Assembly: GCA_964292695.1 (NCBI GenBank)
Contig: CAXYWB010000005.1
Location: 1 to 63,818, forward strand
Length of the DNA stretch: 63,818 nt
Direction: 5' to 3'
From: UPXZ01 sp018055865
GTDB lineage: Bacteria > Bacteroidota > Bacteroidia > Bacteroidales > Paludibacteraceae
The stretch's first letter is position 1, and each line of letters opens with the position of its first letter. A model generated the notes under the pieces. That model saw only the letters and a program-made list of their open reading frames with translations. It was not told the origin of the DNA and made no database searches. Position numbers and translations under genes: made by a program. Positions 16,402 through 25,279 of the stretch are shown piece after piece.

Positions 16402-17751
16402 ATGAAACCCTCCATACCAAAAGGAACCCGCGATTTTACGCCACAGGAAATGGCTAACCGGAATTACATCTTCAATACCATAAGAGATGTTTTTCGCCTG
16501 TACGGTTTTCAGCAAATAGAAACACCGGCTATGGAAAATCTTTCGACCCTGATGGGAAAATACGGCGAAGAAGGTGACAAATTGCTTTTCAAAATTCTAA
16601 ATTCCGGTGATTTTCTCGCAAGTGTTTCGGATGAGGAACTGAATGAAAAAAACAGCATCAAACTGACCGGTAAAATCGCTGAAAAAGGGTTGCGCTATGA
16701 TTTGACTGTGCCTTTTGCCCGCTTTGTGGTTCAAAACCGCGATAAAATCACTTTTCCTTTCAAACGCTACCAAATACAACCGGTATGGCGAGCTGACCGT
16801 CCGCAAAAAGGACGTTACCGGGAGTTTTACCAATGCGACGTGGATGTAGTAGGAAGCAACTCGCTTATCAACGAACTGGAGCTGATTCAAATTGTAGACG
16901 AAGTGTACAGACGCCTGAGGATCAACGTGGTACTGAAAATTAACAACCGAAAAATCCTTTCGGGAATTGCCGAAATTTTGGGCGAAACAGAACGAATTAC
17001 CGATATTACCGTTGCCATCGACAAAATGGATAAAATCGGATTAGAAAACGTAAACAAAGAGATGGCTGAAAAAGGTATTTCTGCAACTGTGATTGAGAAT
17101 ATCCAACCGATTTTGAAACTTTCGGGAAGCAACCGGGAGAAACTGAACCAGCTGAAAACGATTGTAGCCAACTCTGAAGTGGGTATGAAAGGGGTGGAAG
17201 AATTGGAAACCATCTTCAATCTGTGCGAAACCGTAAATATTAAAACCGCAATTGAGCTGGATTTGACATTAGCACGCGGTTTGAATTACTACACCGGCGC
17301 CATTTTCGAAGTGAAAGCGCTGGACGTAGAAATCGGCAGTATTACCGGCGGCGGACGATATGATAATCTGACCGGAGTTTTCGGCATGGAAGGGGTTTCG
17401 GGTGTGGGCATTTCATTTGGCGCCGACCGTATCTACGACGTGCTGAACCTGCTCAATCTTTATCCCGAAACTTCAGAAGAGCAAACTCAGATTTTGTTCG
17501 TTGCGTTTGGAGAAAAAGAACTCGCCTACTGCCTGCCCTGGGCTAACGTACTCCGCAAGCGCGGCATCAACGTGGAAATATATCCCGAACCAGCCAAAAT
17601 GAAAAAGCAACTGACGTATGCCGACAACAAGAAAATTCCGTACGTAGCCATCGTAGGCGAAACAGAAATGAAAGAGAATAAAGTGATGCTGAAAAACATG
17701 AAAACGGGCGAACAGACTTTAGTGGGAATAGATGAGATACCAGCCCCCTAA
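16402..17751 (+). CDS. hisS: Histidyl-tRNA synthetase
   Basis: A 449-residue class II aminoacyl-tRNA synthetase. It has motif 1 near the N-terminus (KGTRDFTPQE), motif 2 PVWRADRPQKGRYREFYQCD (about 127-146), the histidine-binding LARGLNYYTGAIFE (about 290) and motif 3 GGRYDNL plus GVGISFGADRIY. The anticodon-binding domain fills the last 90 residues. The start is ATG 16402 (MKPSIPKGTRDF); an in-frame GTG at 16393 lies in the repeat and is less likely. The last codons, GCC CCC TAA, are part of a GC-rich repeat, so the protein ends in a repeat-encoded Ala-Pro. Confidence 0.96.
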   Translation: MKPSIPKGTRDFTPQEMANRNYIFNTIRDVFRLYGFQQIETPAMENLSTLMGKYGEEGDKLLFKILNSGDFLASVSDEELNEKNSIKLTGKIAEKGLRYDLTVPFARFVVQNRDKITFPFKRYQIQPVWRADRPQKGRYREFYQCDVDVVGSNSLINELELIQIVDEVYRRLRINVVLKINNRKILSGIAEILGETERITDITVAIDKMDKIGLENVNKEMAEKGISATVIENIQPILKLSGSNREKLNQLKTIVANSEVGMKGVEELETIFNLCETVNIKTAIELDLTLARGLNYYTGAIFEVKALDVEIGSITGGGRYDNLTGVFGMEGVSGVGISFGADRIYDVLNLLNLYPETSEEQTQILFVAFGEKELAYCLPWANVLRKRGINVEIYPEPAKMKKQLTYADNKKIPYVAIVGETEMKENKVMLKNMKTGEQTLVGIDEIPAP

Positions 17752-17757
17752 TCTCAC
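17742..17757. repeat. GC-rich repeat, forward half-copy supplying the hisS stop (d)
   Basis: AGCCCCCTAATCTCAC matches the first half of the forward consensus. The TAA within the repeat (17749-17751) is the hisS stop codon. No reverse partner follows; the next gene converges from the other strand. Confidence 0.55.
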
Positions 17758-17848
17758 GAAGATACTATATTACTGCCATTTCATTAATCGAATAGAAGGA
17801 TATTCCTCATATCTCAAAAAATTCTCTAATTAGTTGATTTTTGAGGCT

Positions 17849-20581
17849 TTAAAATAACTTAGGTCTTCTGCTTTTTGCCTCTTCCAACGACAGCAAATTC
17901 TCTTTTGGTGATTGTTTGAGCCGAAGTACTTCGTATTCCTGTCTTATTTCTTCAACAAATTCCGGTTTTGTTTTAGGGTTCATCAATTTGGCTACCACAG
18001 CCGTATTCAGCGAAGCATCTTTCACATAAATAACCGGTTGGCTGTAATTTGGAGCAATTTTTACGGCTGTATGCAGTTTGGAGGTGGTAGCGCCGCCAAT
18101 CAACAAAGGCACTTGCAACCCTGCTTTTTCCATTTCGGCAGCCACGTTGCACATCTCTTCAAGCGAAGGCGTAATGAGCCCGCTCACCCCCACAATATCC
18201 ACTTTCTGGTCGATGGCAGTTTGGATAATTTTTTCGGTGGGAGTCATCACACCCAGGTCAATCACCTCAAAATTATTGCAACCCAGCACTACCGCTACAA
18301 TATTTTTACCAATATCATGCACATCTCCTTTCACGGTGGCAATCAGAAACTTACCGGCTGATGAACTTTGTCCGGGTACTTTGGTTTTCTCAATTTCCGG
18401 TTGCAGAATAGCAACAGCCTTCTTCATCGTCCGTGCAGTTTTCACCACTTGCGGCAGAAACATTTTGCCGGCACCAAACAATTCTCCGACGATATTCATT
18501 CCGTTCATCAGCGGCTTTTCAATGATTTCGATAGGAGAAGCATAAACCTCAAGTGCTTCAGCAATATCATCTTCCATATAATTGCTGATTCCCTTTATCA
18601 GGGCATATTCCAGGCGCCCGGGCAACGATTCCGAACGCCAGGCATCCACGTGTTCGACTTTCGCGTTTGAATTTTCGTTTTTTATTTTCTCAGCCAGTTC
18701 AATCATCCTTTCGGTAGCATCCGGACGTCGGTTCAGCACTATATCTTCCACGTGTTCAAGCATTTCGACCGGAATGTTTTCATAAATCTGCAGCATCCCT
18801 GCGTTCACAATTCCCATATCCATGCCGGCCTGTATGGCATAATACAAAAACACAGAATGAATGGCTTCGCGCACCGGATCATTTCCACGGAAAGAAAATG
18901 ATAAATTGCTTACCCCGCCGCTGACTTTGGCAAATGGCAAATTTTCTTTTATCCATTTCGTTGCATTTATAAAGTCAACACCATAGTTGTTGTGTTCCTC
19001 AATACCGGTTGCAATAGCCAGCACATTGGGATCGAAAATAATATCCTGAGGCTGAAATTGAATTTTTTCGGTCAGCAGTTTGTACGCTCGTGAGCAAATT
19101 TCCGTTTTTCTTTCAAAACTATCTGCTTGTCCTTTTTCATCAAATGCCATCACCACAACAGCAGCACCGTATTGTTTAACTAATCGGGCTTTTTCAAGAA
19201 AATCATCCTCACCTTCCTTCAAACTGATGGAATTGACAATACATTTTCCCTGTATGCATTTGAGTCCGGCCTCTATCACCTCCCACTTCGAACTATCAAT
19301 CATAACCGGAACACGGGCTATTTCCGGTTCAGAGACCAGATAATTCAGAAATGTAACCATTTCAGCTTTGCTATCGAGCATGGCATCATCCATATTGATA
19401 TCAATAACCTGAGCACCATCGTCCACCTGTTTGCGGGCAATAGACAATGCTTCTTCGTAGTTCTTCTCGTTGATTAAACGCAGAAACCTGCGTGATCCGG
19501 CCACATTGCATCGCTCGCCAATGTTGAGAAAAAGAGAATCGTCGTTAATCACGACTTCTTCCAATCCGCTCAAATGGAGACTGTCATCTTTTTCGGGAGG
19601 AATTCTTACCAGTGTATTTTTAATCAATTTTGAATATTCAGCTATGTGATCAGGGGTTGTTCCGCAACATCCGCCGATAATATTGACCAGTTTTTCATCG
19701 AAATATTCTTTCACCTGTTCCGCCATTTTCACAGGAGTTTCGTCGTATTCGCCAAATTGATTGGGCAGTCCTGCATTGGGATATGCACTTACGTAAAGAG
19801 GCACTCTTTTGGCCATTTCCTGCAAATAAGGCTTCAGGTCACGGGCACCAAACGAGCAGTTTAGGCCTACAGAAAGCAAGTCTGCATGAGAAATCGATGC
19901 AAGGAATGCTCCAATCGTTTGTCCGGATAATGTACGTCCACTTTTGTCGGTTACAGTGACCGAAAGCATCACATCCACTCTTTTCTGAAGTTCTTTCATT
20001 GCTTCTTCGGCTGCGTAGAGCGCCGCTTTTGCATTCAGCGTATCAAAGATGGTTTCGATAAGCAAAGCATCCACTCCCCCTTCTATCAACGCCATCATCT
20101 GTTCTTTGTATGCTTCGGCTAAATCATCAAAATTCACAGCTCTGAACGCCGGATTATTAACATCGGGCGACATGGAAGCTGTTTTGTTGGTAGGTCCAAC
20201 TGCACCGGCTACAAAACGCGGTTTTTCTGGATTTTTTGCAGTATATTCATCCGCTGCTTTCCGGGCCAGCCGGGCTGCCCGGAGGTTCATCTCGCGCACA
20301 TAAGTTCGCATCCCGTAATCGTCCATCGAAATTCGTTGTGCATTGAATGTATTCGTTTCAATAATATCAACTCCGGCTTCAAGATACTGACAGTGAATTT
20401 TATAGATTATTTCGGGTTGTGTAAGCACGAGCAAATCATTGTTCCCTTTCTGAAGGATATCCACATCCGAAAACCGCTCTCCACGATAAGCATTTTCATC
20501 CAGTTTGTGACGTTGTATCATGGTACCCATGGCGCCATCGAGCACCAAAATACGTTTTGTAAGTTCTTGCTGAAGATTCAT
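17849..20581 (-). CDS. metH: Cobalamin-dependent methionine synthase, no activation domain
   Basis: A 910-residue enzyme that moves a methyl group from methyltetrahydrofolate to homocysteine through cobalamin. Three modules are visible. The homocysteine/zinc barrel (1 to about 320) has ligands in GLNCSFG and GGCCGTTPDH. The pterin-binding barrel spans about 340-620, and the cobalamin cap and Rossmann module spans about 640-880. The axial histidine is in GDVHDIGKNIV (about 752). The fourth AdoMet-binding reactivation domain of E. coli MetH (about 1227 residues in total) is missing; the protein simply ends after the B12 module. I chose ATG 20581 (MNLQQELTKRILVLDGAMGT) because an upstream in-frame ATG at 20611 lies at the promoter box. 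Confidence 0.95.
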   Translation of the reverse strand: MNLQQELTKRILVLDGAMGTMIQRHKLDENAYRGERFSDVDILQKGNNDLLVLTQPEIIYKIHCQYLEAGVDIIETNTFNAQRISMDDYGMRTYVREMNLRAARLARKAADEYTAKNPEKPRFVAGAVGPTNKTASMSPDVNNPAFRAVNFDDLAEAYKEQMMALIEGGVDALLIETIFDTLNAKAALYAAEEAMKELQKRVDVMLSVTVTDKSGRTLSGQTIGAFLASISHADLLSVGLNCSFGARDLKPYLQEMAKRVPLYVSAYPNAGLPNQFGEYDETPVKMAEQVKEYFDEKLVNIIGGCCGTTPDHIAEYSKLIKNTLVRIPPEKDDSLHLSGLEEVVINDDSLFLNIGERCNVAGSRRFLRLINEKNYEEALSIARKQVDDGAQVIDINMDDAMLDSKAEMVTFLNYLVSEPEIARVPVMIDSSKWEVIEAGLKCIQGKCIVNSISLKEGEDDFLEKARLVKQYGAAVVVMAFDEKGQADSFERKTEICSRAYKLLTEKIQFQPQDIIFDPNVLAIATGIEEHNNYGVDFINATKWIKENLPFAKVSGGVSNLSFSFRGNDPVREAIHSVFLYYAIQAGMDMGIVNAGMLQIYENIPVEMLEHVEDIVLNRRPDATERMIELAEKIKNENSNAKVEHVDAWRSESLPGRLEYALIKGISNYMEDDIAEALEVYASPIEIIEKPLMNGMNIVGELFGAGKMFLPQVVKTARTMKKAVAILQPEIEKTKVPGQSSSAGKFLIATVKGDVHDIGKNIVAVVLGCNNFEVIDLGVMTPTEKIIQTAIDQKVDIVGVSGLITPSLEEMCNVAAEMEKAGLQVPLLIGGATTSKLHTAVKIAPNYSQPVIYVKDASLNTAVVAKLMNPKTKPEFVEEIRQEYEVLRLKQSPKENLLSLEEAKSRRPKLF

Positions 20582-20598
20582 GTCAACTAATTTATTTG

Positions 20599-20606
20599 CA
20601 AATATA
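20599..20606 (-). promoter_or_regulatory. Promoter -7 box of metH
   Basis: TATATTTG on the minus strand, 18 nt before the chosen metH ATG. Its position argues against the upstream ATG at 20611. No cobalamin or SAM riboswitch fits in the 95-nt gap upstream. Confidence 0.55.
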
Positions 20607-20620
20607 ATCATTTCGTTTAC

Positions 20621-20656
20621 AAAAAACGCCGTAAGTAGCAGTACTTACAGCGTTTT
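20621..20656 (-). terminator. Intrinsic terminator after gpmI
   Basis: AAAACGCTGTAAGTA and TACTTACGGCGTTTT form a 15-bp stem with one G-T wobble, ending in a T run on the minus strand. It separates gpmI from metH. Confidence 0.85.
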
Positions 20657-20676
20657 ATCTGGATAAATACTTAACG

Positions 20677-22203
20677 TTAAAAAGTGATTAATCCCTTGCC
20701 CGTCATTTCTTTCGGAGTTTCTATTCCCAGAATCTGACAAATTGTAGGTGATACATCCGCTAAAATGCCGTTACCGATTTTTGCATTTTTGTCGTTGGTA
20801 ACATAAACAAACGGAACGGGGTTCAACGAATGAGCTGTATTGGGCGAACCATCGGAATTGATTGCGTTATCAGCATTTCCGTGATCAGCTATGATAATGG
20901 CTTCGTAATCGTTGGCTTTTGCTGCTTCAATTACTTTTTCCACACAAGTATCTATGGTTTCTATCGCTTTTATAATGGCTTCTTTTACGCCTGTGTGTCC
21001 CACCATATCGCCGTTGGCAAAATTAAGTACAATGAAATCGTATTTCTGCGAATTCAGTGCATCAACCATTTTGTCGGCTATTTCAGGAGCACTCATTTCG
21101 GGCTGAAGGTCATAAGTTGCCACTTTGGGCGAAGGTACGAGCATGCGTTCTTCTCCGGGAAATTCAGATTCACGACCACCTGAGAAGAAGAATGTTACAT
21201 GGGCAAATTTTTCGGTTTCGGCCACACGAAGTTGTTTCAACCCAAGACTCGAAACATATTCTCCCATTGTATTTTGCACATTATCTTTATCGTACAATAC
21301 ATTCAATCCTCTGAAACTACTGTCGTAAGGAGTCATGGTGAAATATTGCAATGGAATAGTGTGCATGCCGTGTTCACGCATATCTTCCTGTGTCAGCACT
21401 ATTGTAAGTTCTTTAGCACGGTCGTTACGGAAATTGAAGAAAATGACCACATCGCCTTCTTCGATTTTGGCAACAGGTTGACCGTTGTTATTCACATTCA
21501 CAATCGGTTTGATAAACTCATCCGTAACACCCTCATCATATGACTGTTGCATAGCCTGAACCATATCAGTAGCGGGAGTTCCCTTGCCTTTGGTCAGCAG
21601 GTCGTATGCCAGTTTTACACGTTCCCAGCGTTTGTCGCGGTCCATGGCATAATAACGCCCGATGATGGATGCTATTTTCCCTGTGGTTTTATCTATGTGA
21701 TTTTGAAGTTGTTCGATAAATCCTTTTCCGCTCTTTGGGTCGGTATCGCGTCCATCCATAAAAGCATGCACGTAAGTGTCCGAAACCCCGTATTCGTTGG
21801 CAATATCGATAAGTTTCATCAGATGGTCGAGCGAACTGTGAACACCGCCATCAGAAACCAGTCCCAGTAAGTGAATTTTTTTCCTGTTATCTCGGGCATA
21901 CGAGTACGCTTTTACTATTTCAGGATTTTGCAGGATGCTGTTGTCGCGAATAGCGCGGTTAATTTTTACTAAATCCTGATAAACCACACGTCCTGCACCG
22001 ATATTTAAATGGCCTACTTCCGAATTTCCCATCTGACCGTCGGGCAATCCGACATTTTCACCCGAAGCCAGCAGGTATGTATTCGGATACGTAGCTAGAA
22101 GTTTATCCCAATAGGGTGTTGGAGTGCTTGCAATAAGGTCAGCATCCGATTTGTTGCCAATTCCCCAACCATCTAAAATCATTAATAAGGCTTTCTTTCT
22201 CAT
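20677..22203 (-). CDS. gpmI: 2,3-bisphosphoglycerate-independent phosphoglycerate mutase
   Basis: A 508-residue glycolytic enzyme interconverting 3- and 2-phosphoglycerate through a phosphoserine. It belongs to the alkaline-phosphatase superfamily and carries two metal sites. The first metal motif is LMILDGWG near residue 11. The catalytic serine is Ser61 in GQMGNSEVGHLNIGAG. Other signatures are HAFMDGRDTDPKSG, FFNFRNDRAKEL and the C-terminal IIADHGNADN with metal-binding Asp and His. Length and ends are normal. It is monocistronic, with a -7 box 38 nt upstream and a strong terminator. Confidence 0.96.
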   Translation of the reverse strand: MRKKALLMILDGWGIGNKSDADLIASTPTPYWDKLLATYPNTYLLASGENVGLPDGQMGNSEVGHLNIGAGRVVYQDLVKINRAIRDNSILQNPEIVKAYSYARDNRKKIHLLGLVSDGGVHSSLDHLMKLIDIANEYGVSDTYVHAFMDGRDTDPKSGKGFIEQLQNHIDKTTGKIASIIGRYYAMDRDKRWERVKLAYDLLTKGKGTPATDMVQAMQQSYDEGVTDEFIKPIVNVNNNGQPVAKIEEGDVVIFFNFRNDRAKELTIVLTQEDMREHGMHTIPLQYFTMTPYDSSFRGLNVLYDKDNVQNTMGEYVSSLGLKQLRVAETEKFAHVTFFFSGGRESEFPGEERMLVPSPKVATYDLQPEMSAPEIADKMVDALNSQKYDFIVLNFANGDMVGHTGVKEAIIKAIETIDTCVEKVIEAAKANDYEAIIIADHGNADNAINSDGSPNTAHSLNPVPFVYVTNDKNAKIGNGILADVSPTICQILGIETPKEMTGKGLITF

Positions 22204-22240
22204 ATTATCTATTTTTTTTTGTAAGCAAAATTTGAAACTG

Positions 22241-22248
22241 CAAAATTA
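22241..22248 (-). promoter_or_regulatory. Promoter -7 box of gpmI
   Basis: TAATTTTG on the minus strand, 38 nt before the gpmI ATG. It is divergent from the promoter of the LysO-like gene 80 nt away. Confidence 0.5.
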
Positions 22249-22327
22249 CTCATTTTTTGGAACTTCACAGTTGATTTTTTCTATATTCTTTTTCGGGCAA
22301 TCCTTTTTCAGTACCTGATATTTGTCT

Positions 22328-22335
22328 TAACTTTG
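22328..22335 (+). promoter_or_regulatory. Promoter -7 box of the LysO-like gene
   Basis: TAACTTTG followed by CA lies 21 nt before ATG 22357. It supports that start over an in-frame TTG inside the box itself. Confidence 0.6.
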
Positions 22336-22356
22336 CACCCATTAAAAAAGGCTCAA

Positions 22357-22632
22357 ATGTTCATTGTACTTAGCACTATGCTGGCAGGAATCCTGGTCGG
22401 ATACCTGCTTCGCAATAAAAAAATCAGGTTTTTTCAAGGATTAATTATAACACTCATCTGGCTACTATTGTTTTTGCTCGGGCTGGAAATAGGGGCCAAC
22501 GAACAGGTGGTTTCTCAATTTGGTAAACTCGGTCTTGAGGCTTTTATAATAGCTGCTGCAGGTACGTTGGGCAGTGTATTGGCAGCAAAACTTCTTTGGA
22601 AATTTATTGAAAAGAAAAACGAAGAAAAATAA
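22357..22632 (+). CDS. LysO-like exporter, N-terminal half only (DUF340)
   Basis: A 91-residue inner-membrane protein with three hydrophobic helices. It matches the N-terminal third of LysO/YbjE, which exports lysine in E. coli as a protein of about 300 residues. The LRNKK turn and the GLEIGANEQVVSQFGKLGLEA segment are recognisable. In Bacteroidota LysO is commonly split into two adjacent ORFs. Here the C-terminal partner is missing: the next gene, 10 nt away, is an unrelated methyltransferase on the other strand. It may work with a distant partner or be a relic. The start is ATG 22357, set by the promoter box just upstream. Confidence 0.75.
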   Translation: MFIVLSTMLAGILVGYLLRNKKIRFFQGLIITLIWLLLFLLGLEIGANEQVVSQFGKLGLEAFIIAAAGTLGSVLAAKLLWKFIEKKNEEK

Positions 22633-22642
22633 TTTTGATTTA

Positions 22643-23365
22643 TTACCCTCTCGTATTTTTATCCAGATAAAAATCCTTGACCAGCGCTGAATATTCAGAC
22701 GTATAGACATTCCTTTCTTTCTCCACTGTCAATTTATCTTCCTTACAATCAGTCATTTCTGTTCTGAATTCCAGCAAAAGTCGCTTTGCGGGTTTTTCCG
22801 TATTAGGGAAAAGCGTAACCTTACGGCTGCAAAAAAAACACTGTTTTTCGGCCAATTGGCTGAAAATATTTCCTTCGGTCACAGGCAGAATCACACAAAG
22901 TTTACCCTTTTCGGCCAATAACTTCTCAACGGCCAGAATCAGTTCCAGGTGCGAGAGTGAATCGGTATGGCGGGCTCTTGTTCGGGAGTCGGAAGGCGAC
23001 TTGAGCGAATTGACAAAAAAAGGAGGATTACACACTATCAGGTCGAATTTTCTGAAAGAAGATTCAGCAAATTGCTGAAGTGAGGTGTGAATTATACGTA
23101 TACGATTGTCCCAGAGGGAGTTTCCTACATTTTCTTTCGTTTGTACTATGCTTTGTTCATCAATATCGATGGCTGTTATCTTAGCTTCACTTCGCTGAGC
23201 CAACATCAAAGTAATCAAACCCGATCCGCATCCGGCATCCAGTATGGATTTTGCTCCCGAGACATCTGCCCAGGCACCAAGTGTAACTCCATCAGCTCCC
23301 ACTTTCATAGCACATTTGTGATGAAACACGGTGAACTGCTTGAATTTAAAATATGGATTTGGCAT
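22643..23365 (-). CDS. trmN6: tRNA1(Val) (adenine-37-N6)-methyltransferase
   Basis: A 240-residue SAM-dependent N6-adenine methyltransferase of the YfiC/TrmN6 family, modifying A37 of tRNA-Val. The N-terminal signature FKFKQFTVFHHKCAMKVGAD is typical. SAM-binding motif I is DAGCGSGL (43-50), and the catalytic NPPF tetrad is at 113-116 (VCNPPFFVNS). The start (MPNPYFKFKQF) matches the family. It lies 9 nt downstream of the exported Ser/Arg-rich protein gene on the same strand, so the two are probably co-transcribed. It converges on the LysO-like gene. Confidence 0.92.
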   Translation of the reverse strand: MPNPYFKFKQFTVFHHKCAMKVGADGVTLGAWADVSGAKSILDAGCGSGLITLMLAQRSEAKITAIDIDEQSIVQTKENVGNSLWDNRIRIIHTSLQQFAESSFRKFDLIVCNPPFFVNSLKSPSDSRTRARHTDSLSHLELILAVEKLLAEKGKLCVILPVTEGNIFSQLAEKQCFFCSRKVTLFPNTEKPAKRLLLEFRTEMTDCKEDKLTVEKERNVYTSEYSALVKDFYLDKNTRG

Positions 23366-23374
23366 GCACGGTAG

Positions 23375-24103
23375 TTATCTTCTGCTGTCGTAATCTCTTG
23401 CTGAACGCTGAGATGAGCTCCGGTTTACGGTTGATGGCACGGGAGTTGACCGTTGAGATGAGCTTTTCACAGACGAACTGCTATTGTTAGTTCCGGAGTA
23501 TGAGCCCCTGGTCGATTCTGATGAACGATAATTGTCTGAACTGCTGGTTTTTGACGTTTCATTTCGGTCGTTTATAACCGGAAGTTCGGTATCTCTGCTT
23601 CTGGTATTCTGTCTTACGGGTCTATCTGTTTTTTGGTCCAGGGAATTAACTCTTTCTGGTATTAGCGGCTGAGACTGGCGGGGGCTTTGCCTGGTTCTTA
23701 CTGGTCGGTCTTGTTGTATCACGCGGGGTTTTGAGTCAGTTCGGGTAAAGCGCCTCTTACCATCTATTTCTACCGACTGAACCTCCGAACGTTTTGATTG
23801 CAATTCGAAATTCTGGCGTTCATTCAGCACTTTGACTATTTCTTCATTCTTGGATTTTATGCGGTTTACGGCATCTGAGCGTTTGTTGGTTTGTTTGCGC
23901 TCACGGGCGTACCTGAGATTTATTTCGTACACAGATTTCGCCTGATCGGGAGTGAGGTTCAACTCCTTTTGCATCTTTTCAGTTTGCTTTACAGCCTCCT
24001 GCTCCGGGGTTCTATCCGTAACGGAAGTACTTTGAGCAACAATAAAAATGGGTATAGTTATTGCAAAAAGTATCAATAGAATATATTTGAATTCACTTCT
24101 CAT
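23375..24103 (-). CDS. Exported protein, Spy-like N-part and Ser/Arg-rich tail
   Basis: A 242-residue protein with a Sec signal peptide (about 1-24, ending IVAQ). A short helical region follows, whose LTPDQAKSVYEINLRYARER resembles the LTxxQ motif of Spy/CpxP-type periplasmic proteins. From about residue 110 the chain is low complexity, very rich in Ser, Arg, Asn and Thr, and basic; it is probably disordered. I do not recognise a defined family beyond the LTxxQ-like part. It is upstream of trmN6 with a 9-nt gap. Its function is unknown; an envelope stress or chaperone-like role is only a guess. Confidence 0.7.
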   Translation of the reverse strand: MRSEFKYILLILFAITIPIFIVAQSTSVTDRTPEQEAVKQTEKMQKELNLTPDQAKSVYEINLRYARERKQTNKRSDAVNRIKSKNEEIVKVLNERQNFELQSKRSEVQSVEIDGKRRFTRTDSKPRVIQQDRPVRTRQSPRQSQPLIPERVNSLDQKTDRPVRQNTRSRDTELPVINDRNETSKTSSSDNYRSSESTRGSYSGTNNSSSSVKSSSQRSTPVPSTVNRSSSQRSARDYDSRR

Positions 24104-24419
24104 TGTTCAACTTCACAAAAATCATTATTTTAAAAAACTTTAACTACAGAACAGCAATGTCTGTGCCAATTTGAATAAGAATAGTTTGATAAAAGCATTT
24201 TTAACTATCTTGATTTAAGTTTTTAAAAATTAATTTTTAATCCCCCTGAATGATGTAAAAAGTCGATAATTCCGATAAAGCAAAAGAAGAAATGGTACCG
24301 GAGGCTGTTCTGTTTAAAAAAAGGAGAATCAGCGATACTGAAAGACAGAATTATCAGCAACAACATTCAAAGTGTTGCCGGCAGAAAAGATTCCGAATGT
24401 TTTAAGGTAGATACAGCTG
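24104..24419. other. Intergenic region with unexplained open frames
   Basis: The 316-nt gap holds no recognised gene or promoter. On the plus strand two overlapping frames stay open from about 24254. One encodes MVPEAVLFKKRRISDTERQ from ATG 24292. The other has no ATG but reads LKDRIISNNIQSVAGRKDSE from 24338 and runs into the exonuclease 3' end. Together they might be the relic of a frameshifted gene. The rest is AT-rich. Confidence 0.3.
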
Positions 24420-25187
24420 CTATTTCTGAAAATCGCGTAACTTGATGTTGGTCAGCACTTTTTTGGTATCCAGTGTAAAATCATTGCTCATAATCCAACC
24501 GTAATATCCTATATCATTTTTCAAGACATCGGTCACTTTGCGGCCTTTGTATTTTCCGAAATTGATAATTTCCTCACCTTGATCGTTGTAAATAATACGA
24601 CCTGCAAAATCGGCATTGTTAGTTTGAGTAGTAAAATTGGATAAGAATTCGATATCGTTTTTAAGTTCGGGATATCTTTCGAGCTGTGCTTTGAGTACTT
24701 CATAGGTAGCTCTTGTGTCGGCTTCGGCGCTGTGAGCATCGGTCAAATCTTTGTCGCAATAGAATTTGTAGGCTGCCGTCAGTGTACGTTGTTCCATCTT
24801 ATGAAAAACAACCTGTACGTCAACAAATTTTCTTTTTTTCATATCAAGATCTACATCTGCTCTTAAAAACTCCTCAGCCAGTAGAGGAATATCAAACCGA
24901 TTAGAATTGTAACCTGCCAGATCGCACCCTTCAATGTCGTGGGCTATTTCGCGGGCTACTTCCTTAAATCGGGGACAATCAGCAACGTCCCGGTCGTATA
25001 TGCCATGAATGGCCGAAACACTTTCAGGTATATGCATTTCGGGGTTAATGCGCATAGTTTTTGATTCTTCCCGTCCATTGGGCATAATTTTCAGGAACGA
25101 AATTTCTACAATTCTATCAGTAGCAATGTTGGTTCCGGTAGTTTCGAGATCGAAAAAGACGATGGAGTTCTTTAAGTTCAGTTTCAT
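24420..25187 (-). CDS. DEDDh 3'-5' exonuclease (DnaQ-like)
   Basis: A 255-residue exonuclease of the DnaQ/epsilon superfamily. The four acidic residues and histidine are all visible: Asp13 and Glu15 (FFDLETTG), Asp99 (NSNRFDIPLL), and His152 with Asp157 (DAHSAEADTRA). The last 60 residues contain FGKYKGRKVTDVL and a WIMSNDF segment, a small extra domain often found in this Bacteroidota protein. It follows dnaN on the same strand, separated by a terminator. A role in proofreading or repair is likely, but whether it is the replicative epsilon subunit cannot be told from sequence. Confidence 0.88.
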   Translation of the reverse strand: MKLNLKNSIVFFDLETTGTNIATDRIVEISFLKIMPNGREESKTMRINPEMHIPESVSAIHGIYDRDVADCPRFKEVAREIAHDIEGCDLAGYNSNRFDIPLLAEEFLRADVDLDMKKRKFVDVQVVFHKMEQRTLTAAYKFYCDKDLTDAHSAEADTRATYEVLKAQLERYPELKNDIEFLSNFTTQTNNADFAGRIIYNDQGEEIINFGKYKGRKVTDVLKNDIGYYGWIMSNDFTLDTKKVLTNIKLRDFQK

Positions 25188-25202
25188 GTGTCAATAAGGG
25201 TA

Positions 25203-25245
25203 TAAAAAAGAAGGCAGAAAAGTAAATTCTGATACTTTTCTGCCT
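25203..25245 (-). terminator. Intrinsic terminator after dnaN
   Basis: AGGCAGAAAAGTA and TACTTTTCTGCCT form a perfect 13-bp stem, followed on the minus strand by TCTTTTTT. Confidence 0.9.
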
Positions 25246-25279
25246 GAATTTTTCTTTTTTGTATTGTTTTTTTTTGAAA

